From NCBI GenBank assembly GCA_002077065.1, contig NAJO01000017.1, forward strand, positions 496,001 through 560,000: a stretch of 64,000 nt of DNA, written 5' to 3'. The DNA is from Cryoendolithus antarcticus. Taxonomy: Eukaryota > Ascomycota > Dothideomycetes > Cladosporiales > Cladosporiaceae. Of the stretch, positions 11,660 through 22,072 are shown piece by piece. The notes under the pieces are model-generated. The model was not told the DNA's origin. It worked only from the letters and a program-made list of their open reading frames with translations, and made no database searches. Each line of letters begins with the position of its first letter. Position 1 is the first letter of the stretch. The position numbers and the translations under genes were made by a program.

Positions 11660-12767
11660 ATGGTCAAGACACGCCAGTGGATCCTCAATAAGAAGCCAGA
11701 TGACTTTCCGGTGATCGATGGCAGCTCCAATGCCACATTCAAGCTCGTGGACAATGAGACGCCCGAGTTGAAAGATGGCCAAGTCCTCCTCAAGATCCTC
11801 TACTTCGTACATTTCCCCATCTGTCACCTCGCCAGGTTCAATCGCTGACTCTACTCCCCAGTCCAATGACCCAGCTCAACGCGGCTGGATCAGCAAGCTT
11901 CGTGACCCAAAACGCCTCTACGTCCCTCCAGTAGAGGAAGGCAAGCCCATGCGCGCCGGGAACGTGTCCGAAGTCGTCGAATCCAAGGCCGACAACTACA
12001 AGAAAGGCGACCATGTCCGCGCTCAAGGCAGCTGGTCCGAGTATCAGGTCGTCGACGCTTCGCTTGTTGTGCCTGCGCCGCCTCTGCCAAAGGGCCTGAG
12101 CGAGACGCATTACCTCGGCGCCCTGGGTCTCACGGGTCTCACAGCTTACTACGGCATCAAGGAAGTAGTCCGCACGACCAAAGACGATGTCGTAGTTGTC
12201 TCGGGAGCAGCTGGTGCCACGGGCTCCATGGTCGTACAGATCGCGAAGAAGTTGCTGCATGCAAAGACCGTCATCGGCATTGCCGGAACGGATGAGAAGT
12301 GCCGCTGGGTCGAGTCTCTAGGCGCAGATAAGTGCCTGAACTACAAATCCTCATCTTTCGCCAAGGACCTCATTGCTGCTACACCCGACTTCGCGGACGT
12401 CTACTTCGACAACGTCGGTGGCGAGATCCTCGATCTGATGTTCTCCCGCATGGCACGCTACGGTCGCATCGCTGCTTGTGGTGCTATCTCGAATTACAAC
12501 AACAGCGCTGATAAGACTGTGGGCTTGAAGAACTGGTTCGAGGTCATCAGTATGAGGATCGAGGTCAAGGGTTTTATCGTCATTGACTACCTGCATAAGA
12601 TCCAGGAAGTGTCGGAGATCTTCAAGAAGGGGATCGAGGATGGGACGCTACAGGTTGGAGATGAGGGCGAGCACGTCGTGGAAACAAAGTTTGAGGATGT
12701 GCCGAAGACTTGGGTGAAGCTGTTTGAGGGTGCTAATCAAGGGAAGTTGGTGACGAAGTTGGTGTAG
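11660..12767 (+). CDS. Zinc-independent medium-chain reductase, PTGR1/alkenal reductase-like
   Basis: Two exons, 11660-11806 and 11862-12767, with a 55-nt intron (GTACAT...CCCCAG), give 350 residues. The start is MVKTRQWILNKKP. The nucleotide-binding loop is SGAAGATGSMVVQIAK and later elements include YFDNVGGEILD and RIAACGAISNYN, all typical of the leukotriene B4 12-hydroxydehydrogenase / NADP-dependent alkenal double-bond reductase branch of the MDR superfamily. No zinc-ligand cysteine set is present. Such enzymes reduce the C=C bond of alpha,beta-unsaturated carbonyls with NADPH, in lipid-aldehyde detoxification or secondary metabolism. The physiological substrate is unknown. Confidence 0.9.
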
Positions 12768-13050
12768 AGCATGACCAAACATAAGAGGTCTCTCTCTACA
12801 AGTGCCAGTCTGCTCCTCTGCATCTATTGAAACAGCCATCGTGACTGATCTATTAGCTCAGGCTACAACTGAGAGGCAGGCTGAAGCAGGTATTGTGTGC
12901 TTCGTACAGAGTGAGCTGCCGATGAAAGGTAAAGCGAAGCTCTCCAACTTTTTGAGCTTAATGCTGCAAGGAGCACCTGCAGGGAAATGTAGTCGCCCTC
13001 GTACTTGATAGATGACCAAGTTATTTGGATTTAGTAGTAATGCCGCAGTA

Positions 13051-15710
13051 TCACGACTGCATCCTATAGATCCTCCACCCTGCACTTTCCAGGATTCCAG
13101 GCACGCACTCCACCATCACGGTGTCCACGTCCTTCCATTCCTGCGTCAGGTCCCGCCAGGGCACCAAGAACGGCGTAGTCCGCTGTTTCGAGTTCCTAGC
13201 GCCCATTCTCCATTGCCTCTGCAGCCGTTCGGCATTGAACCGCTCATGTTCCATCTCACTCAACATCAAAAGCTCCTCGCCGCCGAAGTTAGGCACATGC
13301 ACAAGCGGCTCACCGCGTGGCTCATGCTCAGTATCCTCAAGCATGAAGCAGCCCGTGGCACGAAGTTTGCGGGGTATATCGTCCGCTTGCGCACGAGTCG
13401 ACTCTTTCAATTCGCCCGACAGATCGTCCCAATCGCAGTAGCTGCGGTCGGAGTGCAACGCCTTCCGTTCTTCGGCCGTAGCGGCCATGAGCTCGCGTTG
13501 CTTCTTGTAGGCTTCGAAGAGACCTTGCGCGAGGCGCTCGCGGAGAGCTGGAGGTAGCTTCGGGGCGCGGAGGAATGACATGAAGATCTTGCCGTCGGCG
13601 TGGAGCTGGATCTGTTCTTCTGGCGGGAGCGCGGAGACGTCGAATTTGGTTCTGTTGGAAAGACGACTTGAGCCGATGATCTTCTCGAGGGAGCCAAGGC
13701 CGTGCTTGAAGTGAGGTGTCAGGAGAAGTGCGTGCAGAACCGCATCGTCGATGTTAATCACGCCGTTAATCTCCATGTGCGGGTACTTCTGCTTGATAAT
13801 CTGCCGAAGCATGAGTGCTCGTCGGACTGTGAACATTTTGTCGTCTCTGCCGGTGCAGTTCGGTCCTGCAACGTTGACAATGCCGTGGAGGGAGTCCATC
13901 AGTGGCGAGTCGTTACTCTCAAGTGCCTTCCACTCTGCTGCGGAAGGCGTTGTCGGTCTTCGCCGCAACGCGAATTCATTCGTTGTCGCTACAGGTGTCG
14001 GTGTGGTCTCGAGATCTGTCTGCTCCTGATCCATCAGGAAGAGCAGTATCGCGTGACCAAGATGACGCTCGGCTGCGCCATCAACGTATGTCCCATTGCT
14101 CATGAGTGTCAGCAGTGGATTTACTAATGGATTGTCGGATTCGAACAAGATCGCACAGTTCTGGAATATGACAATCGGTAGATTACCTGTCGCAGAAGCG
14201 TCTCGTATAGTATGACATGCTGCCGTGAAGTATTCGTCTTTTAGTATTCGGCCGTCAAAGGTGAGTGTCGTGACTTCCCGGTCGCGTCCCAAATGCTCAG
14301 CCAGATTAGTAGCTGTATACTTCTTGCCCGAGCCCGCGGGCCCAAAGATGCCAATACACGTTGGCTTGGTCGCGTCAGCCGCCACGCGCTCTTCGGCGAT
14401 ATCCATGACCGCTGCAAGACGTTCTTGCTCAGTCCTCTCGATGCTCAACAGGTTGCCAAACTGTCTGATCGGACATCGTGACAGCGCTTTGTGGGGTCCC
14501 AAAGTCACAACTTGCCGTGCTGTCTCCTGTGGGTCGCCTGTTAATGACGAGAAGAGCTGCCACGTCTCGCGTTCCATCGAGCTGATCCTCGCAGAGGGTA
14601 TCGAAGCACTGGTAAAGTTGTTGTCCGCTGTCAAGTCTGACATCGCCTGCGATATCGGATAGTCAGGTGCTCGATCGTCACTACTCTGCACGAAGCCGGT
14701 TCTTTCGAAATTTCGTGCTGTAGAGATGCCGTACCTGACGCCTCTATCAGCATCAGGACCATGTTCGCCTGCAAAACCTAGTGCGAAGCCTGCAGTGAAT
14801 GCTGGCGCAAGTCCGAGCTAGCACAGGGTCAGTGATCGATGGGAGCACGCGAGTGACAAGTGACTGCACTCACCATGGCTGTGCCGTTAAGCGTAGCCGC
14901 CTCGCACTCCATTCGTCGGGGATCGAAGTACAGTCTCGGATTGACAGCGTCTCGTCCTCGATGATGAATTACGCCCTCGGTACCGAATCGCACCATGAGA
15001 TTCGGACACGTCACAAGCGTGTCCAGTCGTCCGTTCGACCCCAGGTTCCTCACGAAGTCCTCCGCGGTCGCCTCCCACGACAATGATTGACTCAGATTGA
15101 TACCCTCAGCACGCAGATCGTCTGCTTCGACGATGACCACCAGATTGTCGGGATCTGGAATACTGCTGTTGCTGTTCGGCCAAGATCTGATCACGTCCCA
15201 GAGTTTACCAGTAGCTAGCGGCCTTGTCATATGATGCACGATGTACTTTGGCTTAACGCGCTGTAGCAGATCGACAGCCTGCTCAACGTCATGCAAGGTG
15301 TCCCCAGAACCAGAAATGATGATCGTTTCCGGATTCGCCTTCGCAGCTTGATCGATACTCGGAGCCTGCCAAGCTGGTGACTGCCCAACGCGTCGCAGTC
15401 CGGTGACACTGTAAGCCAGTCCACCGCGCTCAGCACCAGCAGTCTTAGTCGATGTCGAGCGTCTTCGTGGCTCAAGATCAACCAACGCAGACGCGTTGCT
15501 CTTGTAGCAGCTCACACCGTTGGACTGCGCCACAGGCCCCAGAACCTCGAATCCATACTCGGGCGCTACGGCAGCGAGTAAGCTGGCAATCAGCTCCGCG
15601 CCGCCAGACCGCACGACTACGCGCGCGTCTTCGCCACCGCTCGCCATGGGGTAAACCAAGTGCTCGTGCGTGACATCACCAGCAACAAGAATGACTGACG
15701 GCGAAGTCAT
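13051..15710 (-). CDS. Ribokinase-like (degenerate) + P-loop ATPase + RyR domain protein
   Basis: Two exons, 15710-14874 and 14817-13051, with a 56-nt intron (GTGAGT...TGCTAG), encode 867 residues. Residues of about 1-300 look like a PfkB/ribokinase fold: an SVILVAGDVTHEH start, the lvvTxG-like LVTCPNLMVRFGTEGV, and GLAPAFTAGF at 281-290 aligned to the usual GAGDAFTAGF, so the catalytic Asp is Pro. A Walker A loop GPAGSGKK lies at about 438-445. The expected Walker B strand (LPIVIFQNC, about 491-499) lacks the acidic pair. The last 80 residues match the RyR repeat pattern: MEHERFNAERLQRQWRMG, then PFLVPWRDLTQEWKDVD, then AGWRIYR. RyR modules occur in ryanodine receptors and scattered microbial proteins. 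Function is unknown; a nucleotide-sensing or scaffold role is inference. No signal peptide or membrane segment is seen. Confidence 0.8.
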
Positions 15711-16226
15711 GTGGCCCGGAAGCGACGCGCGCGCGCTGGAGAGCGAAGTAGAAAGCCAAATTCTCGGAGATCACGCTGGGCGGACGCGGTGAGATATTCT
15801 AGTAGGTGACATTGTTGATGCGGGCATGTGGCCCAATCGGTTGGCGTGCCTCACGGATGCATTGCTGCCAGATTGGCGGGTTTGCTGTGGTAGGACGTGT
15901 CGGTGTGCGAGTCGAGATGCGACAAGTGCGGGCTTTTGGGGGAGGCGCAGCGGCTTCACAGCCACGATCTCGAGGAATCTGGACAACGCACAACAGCATC
16001 TTCAACGCTCGTGCAGTATCACAATGCAGCCAGTATAAGACTAGCTGACGAGAGACACCGGAGCACGGATCGGGTTGCAGTTTAGCGACACGTCACGATC
16101 CTGTTGTGCTTGACGAAGTGCATTTATTTGGGGACGAAGCTGAAGCATTCGGATCAATAGATCACCGAGCATAGTCAGTATCCAGCGTGCCTACTTGAAT
16201 GCTGATCGACCAATCCCTGAGATCCA
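15711..16226. other. Intergenic region
   Basis: This is the promoter side of the RyR-domain gene and the 3' flank of the first tannase-family gene, both minus strand. Overlapping short frames near 15.8-16.0 kb share no motif with known families. I see nothing else. Confidence 0.5.
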
Positions 16227-17888
16227 TCAATGATGATGCCTCTTATTGACCATCTCGCCCACTCCAACACAAGACCAGCTCTCCGCCGAGTCCGCACTCC
16301 CCTTCCCACTCCACTTCGCCTGCTTGGGATACGGACACAGTGGTCTTTGCCTCAGCACATCGCCCAAAGCTCTCGGATTTTTCCATACAGTCGCCACGAT
16401 TTCATCTGGAGCCTGACCATGCTCAACCCAAGCCATCAGCGCCAGTAAGGCATCGTGCCGGGCGTCCGAGAAGCCAGGAACCGAGTAGACCGCCCCTGGA
16501 GAAGAGCCCACAGCACCAGCTTGATTGCCACCAGCAAAGTACCATGGTGCACCTACGTCGATAGGCGTGCCGGAGCAATGTTGCATCCCTGGCACGAGGA
16601 AGAAGCGGTACCAGCTATCGAGCTCGATACCCTTGGGCTTGAGAGTCTTGAGTACCTGCTTGTAGAAGTACGATGAGCTGCCAGTGGGAATGAGGCCATC
16701 CGCCTCGCCGTGATACTGAATCAGCTTCCCCCCTTTTGCATAGAATGGGGAGAGATCGTAGTCGTAAGCAGTAGCATTGCCGGGTTGGATCCGATCGGCG
16801 AGCTCGACGATGCTACCATTGAAGTCCCAGTAATTCCAGGTTGGGTCGTTCAGTAGAAAGTTCTGGACATACTGCGTGCCGAGTGCATTCGGCGCAGATC
16901 CACCAAGTAAAACGTTCCATTGTTCCTCGCTACCGAGCTCGAGCCCTGGGAACACGAATGTATTGTTCGTCTCAACATATGGGTGGTGTAGCTTGTAGAG
17001 CGTGTCGATCTGAGGCGCTGTCAAGCACTCACCATCGTCGCCTGATCCGCACAGTAGAGCCTCGGAGAAGAAGTTGCAGCCCTCTGGATCCGATATGATT
17101 GAGTCCACAAGCCCGTCCTGCCCATCACACTGCCTCCTCACTTCCTTCGCAATGACAGGGAACAGCGTGCTAGGAATATGGCCTGGCGAATCGAGAGGTA
17201 GATTGATCAGTCCAGCTTCCAACGTCCAAGTCTGCAGATGACTCGTCCACCACGCCGGCGCCCCAGCCAAGACTCCGTCGAAAGATTCTGGATGCAGCTG
17301 TACCTCTTTGATACCCTGCCGACCACCAGTACTACAGCCAGAGTAGTAAGACCTGCTCGGCTTCTGACCGTAGAAAGCTGCTGTGATGGCTTTCGCCGCT
17401 ACAACACTTTCGTGCATAGCTCGGTAGCCCCAGTCTAGCTTCTTTTGCTCTTGATTAGTCGCCCACGTGATGTCGCCCGAAGTCGAATTATGGCCTGTGT
17501 CTGTCGACATTACTGCGAAGCCATAGCCGAGCCCGGCAGCCATGTCTAGATAGTTCACGCCTCCAGCAAACCCGCCGTTTCCGACTGCTAAAAAGCGCTC
17601 GTTCCATTCTGAGGGGTCTGGGAGGAAGAGACCGAAGCTGAAGGCTGATGTTGAGCTCGATGTGATATTTATCTCCACTGCGCAGGCGGAATGAAGCAAC
17701 AGCGGCGAAGTCGAGTATGCGATATTATCTCTTGGGACCTGGAAGACGGTATTCGATGCCACTGATGTGGCAAAGCGGACCGTAGCATTCGAAGGGAGAA
17801 TTGTGCGAAAGTAAGCTGGCGTGCAATCCGCTGCATAGGTGGGGGAGAGTAGGGGAAGCAGAGTGGAGAGGAGATGTTGGGACCGCAT
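16227..17888 (-). CDS. Secreted tannase/feruloyl esterase family protein (copy 1)
   Basis: A single exon of 553 residues from the ATG at 17888; the frame opens two codons earlier at GTG. A signal peptide (MRSQHLLSTLLPLLSPTYA) precedes the mature protein. Catalytic landmarks of the tannase/FaeB family are intact: nucleophile Ser186 in GCSTGG, the acid in YHGEADGLIP, and the histidine in GMQHCSG. The Cys next to the nucleophilic Ser and the Cys after the catalytic His would form the family's CS-D-HC disulfide. The enzyme should hydrolyse ester bonds of gallate or hydroxycinnamates on plant polymers outside the cell; which of the two cannot be decided here. A second, divergent copy with introns lies 5 kb away at 22802-24436. 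Confidence 0.93.
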   Translation of the reverse strand: MRSQHLLSTLLPLLSPTYAADCTPAYFRTILPSNATVRFATSVASNTVFQVPRDNIAYSTSPLLLHSACAVEINITSSSTSAFSFGLFLPDPSEWNERFLAVGNGGFAGGVNYLDMAAGLGYGFAVMSTDTGHNSTSGDITWATNQEQKKLDWGYRAMHESVVAAKAITAAFYGQKPSRSYYSGCSTGGRQGIKEVQLHPESFDGVLAGAPAWWTSHLQTWTLEAGLINLPLDSPGHIPSTLFPVIAKEVRRQCDGQDGLVDSIISDPEGCNFFSEALLCGSGDDGECLTAPQIDTLYKLHHPYVETNNTFVFPGLELGSEEQWNVLLGGSAPNALGTQYVQNFLLNDPTWNYWDFNGSIVELADRIQPGNATAYDYDLSPFYAKGGKLIQYHGEADGLIPTGSSSYFYKQVLKTLKPKGIELDSWYRFFLVPGMQHCSGTPIDVGAPWYFAGGNQAGAVGSSPGAVYSVPGFSDARHDALLALMAWVEHGQAPDEIVATVWKNPRALGDVLRQRPLCPYPKQAKWSGKGSADSAESWSCVGVGEMVNKRHHH

Positions 17889-18249
17889 CTTCACCTTGTA
17901 TGTGTGTATGCTCCTCCACGGCTTCGGTATGAAGTCAAAGTAGGAGTCGTTGATGGTCTACAAACGTTGTTGTTACTCACCGCATCACCGCGTTGCCCCG
18001 TTTGCTGTGAGCCAGTGCGTTCAAGTCACTCGCACGGAGTTGATGCACGGCAAGTCAATGGCGGGGCAAATGTGTGTTTCAATGTACTGATCGACGGCTA
18101 GCGAGAGACCCACCCGACTCCATCGCAGAATGTCATAATGAGCCTCAATAGTCGCCGTAGGCAGTCCACGGAGGGCATGAAGCGAATGGAGGATGCCGAT
18201 AACGCAAACGCTCATTCCTGAATAATGTGTATGTAGCAAATTTGAAACC
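17889..18249. other. Intergenic region
   Basis: This is the promoter side of the tannase-family gene and the 3' flank of the thioesterase gene (both minus). I see no gene or conserved element. Confidence 0.5.
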
Positions 18250-18909
18250 TCACAACTTCGCCCTGACAGGACCAAATTTCTCCATCTCGCACGTTGCCAG
18301 CACCTCCCCATCTCCCTCCCTCCGGACAACACCTCGGATCACGGCCGTACTCTTCGACGCACTCAGCACATCAACGTCAACAGTAATTGCCTCGCCGACC
18401 TTGATCGGCTTGATGTATCTCACTCCCAAACTCCTCGTAACGCCGCCTTTGTCCCAGAACCCGTCCCTCGCTACCACAGCAATGCTGCAATTCGTGAGCC
18501 CATCCAGCAGTGTGGCTATGGCGCCGCCATGGACTGTACCAGAGTAGTTGCAGTAGTGGCCTGAAAAAGTAAGTGCGTAGCTAGCTTTCCCCGAGTTCGT
18601 GCCTGGGTGATGGGAGCCCGAGGTAATGCGAACGGAGGTATAGAGGTTGGTGTCGAAGTTTCCTTCGCCTGTAAGGGCTATGTAGGAGGCGCGGTAGGCT
18701 TCGAGACGGGACAGTGCGCCGTGGTCAGAGATGATAGGCATAGATATGGAGTCTGGCTTGGGCCGAGAGAAGGCTTGATAGCGGAAGATGCGAGATGGCG
18801 TGAGTCTACAACGACGAGGCGACGTCGTTGAAGAGATAGAAGTCTTCTTGTTTGCGTCCACCGATCCTTCGAGTAGCGATGGGGATTTGCTGTCTTGCTT
18901 GGATGGCAT
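18250..18909 (-). CDS. PaaI/THEM-type hotdog thioesterase
   Basis: A single exon of 219 residues from the ATG at 18909. The hotdog motif GTVHGGAIATLLDGLTNC is clear, followed by SLGVRYIKPIKVGEAITVDVDVL and a C-terminal strand GEVLATCEMEKFGPV, the layout of 4-hydroxybenzoyl-CoA/acyl-CoA thioesterase 13-like proteins. The enzyme probably hydrolyses acyl-CoA thioesters. About 60 N-terminal residues, rich in Ser, Arg and Lys, precede the hotdog fold; they could be an organelle-targeting segment, but the acidic residues make a mitochondrial presequence doubtful. An in-frame Met just before PIISDHG is an alternative start that would remove this extension. Confidence 0.88.
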   Translation of the reverse strand: MPSKQDSKSPSLLEGSVDANKKTSISSTTSPRRCRLTPSRIFRYQAFSRPKPDSISMPIISDHGALSRLEAYRASYIALTGEGNFDTNLYTSVRITSGSHHPGTNSGKASYALTFSGHYCNYSGTVHGGAIATLLDGLTNCSIAVVARDGFWDKGGVTRSLGVRYIKPIKVGEAITVDVDVLSASKSTAVIRGVVRREGDGEVLATCEMEKFGPVRAKL

Positions 18910-19812
18910 GTCTTTCGTGAAGTTCTCAATGTTGCTTCGCTTGGGTAGTTATAAGTGGATTACGTTGAAGTCTTTCTCAAGTCCAGTCTCGAGTCCAGCT
19001 GTGGCTTATTACCTCGTGCAATGCGGCAGTGTCTGCTGCTAATGAAATCATCTTCACGTTCACGGCTATCTCGTGCTAGACCGTGCTGTTGCGAGAGGTA
19101 AACTGCGAAATATCTAGTAGCACGTGCCGTGTAGAGCCTCGTATACGATGAAGTCGGACCGGAAGCAAGCTCATGGAGCTGTGAAAGCGGTATCATTTGG
19201 AAAGCACAACGGAGAATAATACAAGAAGGGGAAGCTATAAAATGACTTGCCGTAACAAGCCGGAGGGCTTCGAATTGGTCGAGGATCGTAATACTTACAC
19301 AGCCAATGCCGAATTATGCTAGACCAAGCAATTGTGAAGTTAATACCTGCATGCCAACGAGACGGATACAGGCTTCGTGGTAGCGCTGCAGGTACATCAC
19401 CTGGCAGATACAGGACAGGTGTGGATGTAGGCGTGCTTCTTGATGTCGAGCCCAGTACAGTCATCATATTTCGAAGACCATGACATAGCTTGGGTGAGAC
19501 CATTGATGAAGCGTGAGCGAGAGTATAGGAGCATAGGGAGAGATGTTGATGTAGCGAGGAGTGGCTTGGCGTTTCACTCCGTCATCCCCTGACGACAATA
19601 ATCTGGGGTCGTCCCTGCCCCGGTCGAGCAGTAAACAAACGAGTATTGCGCCTGCGAGTCGGTCACTGGTCTCATTTCCCCTGTAATACTCCATGAAATG
19701 CACTGAGCTGGCACCTTTCGACCTTCCGACATACCTCTCGATCCAATTCCGGAGCCATTAATCGACGAACATTCCACCATCTGCGATCGACAGTCCCCCT
19801 CCAAGCGACAAC
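18910..19812. other. Divergent intergenic region, 0.9 kb
   Basis: It lies between the start codons of the thioesterase gene (-) and the NTF2-like gene (+), so it holds both promoters. Minus-strand frames at 19171-19804 lack motifs. I see no RNA gene. Confidence 0.5.
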
Positions 19813-21395
19813 ATGGCAGCCACGTACAAAGCGTTCCTCAATGCGCCAGATGCCTCGTACCTCTCCCCTGAGGCATCAATCAACTACATCACCACGACCA
19901 CGACTATCAGCGAGCCCACTGCGATTCTCAAGCATCTTAAGGCACAGCTGAACCATGTCACCAAGAAGAAGGAGCATATCTTCAATGCCATCGAGACGTC
20001 CAATGCTTTGTGCCTCGAGACCGAGACGACGTTGGCATTCGGCAGTGGCGGCGGTGCATACCTCCCAGGGATCGACGAGAATCTCCTCGACGAGCGGGAG
20101 GTCACTCTACCCATTGTGCACGTCGTCAGCTTCGACAGCAACGGCAAGATCAATCAGATTCGACTTTACTGGGATCAGGGCACGCTACTGAAGCAGGTTG
20201 AAGCAATCGGTCGCACTGGTCGCAACTGGCCGATCCGGGACGGAAAGAACTTGATCGAAGCCGTCAAGAACAGCGTTGCCAAGGGCGGTCAGTCCGCGAA
20301 TGGTTCTGTCGAAAGTCGACCTCGCAACCAGAGCGACGCAGTGGCACACCAACACAAGCGCGGTGACAGTGTAAGTGCGACCCGCGATCCACATGCAAGC
20401 CTTGCCCTCTTCGCGCCTCGTGACCCCAATGCCGATGCTCGCTCCTACGATGGTCCTTCAGTGGCCAAGCGCGAGTCTGCCAAGCCTGCAGCGCGGGACT
20501 ACAGCGAGCTCTTCGCTGGGGATGAGACGCCTAAGCAAGCATCGTCACAACGTAGTGCCAGCCCTTCGAAGATCGACGGTCGCTCGGTCAAGTACGGTGC
20601 TGGCAAGAACATGCCTACGAACCGGATCTTCGACGAGAATATCCCATTTGAGGCGTCTACTGCGAACCAGAAGAAGACGTACGACAACAAGTACGATCAC
20701 TTCGCGTTCGGCGATGGCGAGGATGCCGATCAAACAGTCCGTCCGAACAGTGGAAAGAGCGGCATCTCTTCGAAAGCGCCATCGCACTTCAGCTTCGAGG
20801 ACTTCCACACTCCGCCCAAAGTCACGCCAAAGTATAGACCAGACGACGACAGGCATTGGGGCGCGGGCGTCGATGAGGTCACTCATGCCTCTCCTCTTCG
20901 AAGAGGGATCACAACTGACAAGTCTTATAGGATGCTCCGCCAACGCAGCCAAAGCGTGAAGTCGTGCACGCGCCACGTAAGGACGCAGACACTCACTACA
21001 CCCTCTCCGACGACTCGCCAGCTCACATTCCTAATCGTCCCTTGAATCCGGCGACCTCTGTGAATGCCTCGCGTCGCGATGAGGACTTCGCTCACCACAC
21101 CGACTCGCCTGCCAAGCCACAGCAACATGATGCCACGTCTCCTTCCACCACCGGCTTCAAGAAGATCTACAACACCGCTGGCGACGGCATGGGTGGACGC
21201 AAGATCAAGGGCGAGGAGACGCTAGCCGAGAGCCAGAAGAAGATCTACAAGACTGCCGGAGATGGCATGGGTGGACGCAAGGGTAGTGGGAGATTATGGG
21301 GATTCGGTGATGAGAGTGACCCCGAGGCCAAGGAGGAAGTGATTAGGACTGGAAGGGGAAGGAGACAGCAACAGGAGGCTGGCGCTGGGTACTAG
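19813..21395 (+). CDS. NTF2-like domain protein with C-terminal AGDGMGGRK repeats
   Basis: Two exons, 19813-20877 and 20931-21395, with a 53-nt intron (GTCACT...TTATAG), give 509 residues. The N-terminal 135 residues look like an NTF2/SnoaL fold (paired helices, then the strand LPIVHVVSFDSNGKINQIRLYWDQ). The remainder is disordered and polar, with many Ser, Asp and Lys and a phosphosite-like composition. Near the C terminus the motif KIY(N/K)TAGDGMGGRK occurs twice, 28 residues apart. No RRM is present, so it is not a G3BP/Nxt3-type protein. I recognise it as a conserved fungal protein without known function; the folded domain probably mediates dimerisation or binding. Confidence 0.82.
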
Positions 21396-22072
21396 GAGTA
21401 TTGCGAGAGTTCGCCGGAGGGAGAGAAGAGGAGGAAATTGAGCTGTGAGGACTTGGATCGAGTATGAAGTAGTGGAAGGTATGCCGGTCAAGTGAGTATG
21501 GGAGGTTTCGCGTGCATCGCTGGACAAGGCATTGCTTGTGTGCATACGAAAAGAGCATAGCGCAGCTGGGCAACATTGATAGAGCTAGACGAAGCATCCA
21601 CGCGTACCTCTGCACTTTCAAGATCGGGCTTGGCACGACTTCATTGGTTGACACGACTCCATATTATGAAACAAAAGGCAACAGCTTCCTTCCAGCCGCG
21701 ACACAACACTACACATCCGAGGGCTTCCTCGACTAAGAAGCATCCGGGTTCATCGCAGAGAGTCTAGTATGAAACACCTGAGTGATAGGCACCTACCCCA
21801 AGCTGCGCAAGCACGAAAGGTAGCTCAACGCACTACGGCTTTGTTCACATTGACGCAAGCTTCCTCATCGCGCTTTGTCGCGCTTCGTGAGGTCGACAAT
21901 GCAATCACTATCTTTCTTCACTGCCACCAAGGCGCTGCGTGTGGTGGGCACGCGGCAACACTCCCATCTTCCACTTTGATTTGACACGCGCTTGGGACAC
22001 GAACAATCTCAAGAATCATTTTCACCTCTACAACTCACAACAATACCGGCAAATCATCACAAGACTATCATC
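21396..22072. other. Intergenic region
   Basis: This is the 3' flank of the NTF2-like gene and promoter of the small secreted protein gene. The frames here are short and motif-free. Nothing else is seen. Confidence 0.5.

Noticed and set aside
19813..21395. G3BP/Nxt3-type RNA-binding protein, based on the NTF2-like N terminus.
   Set aside because: No RRM motifs (RNP1 or RNP2) are present in the C-terminal region.
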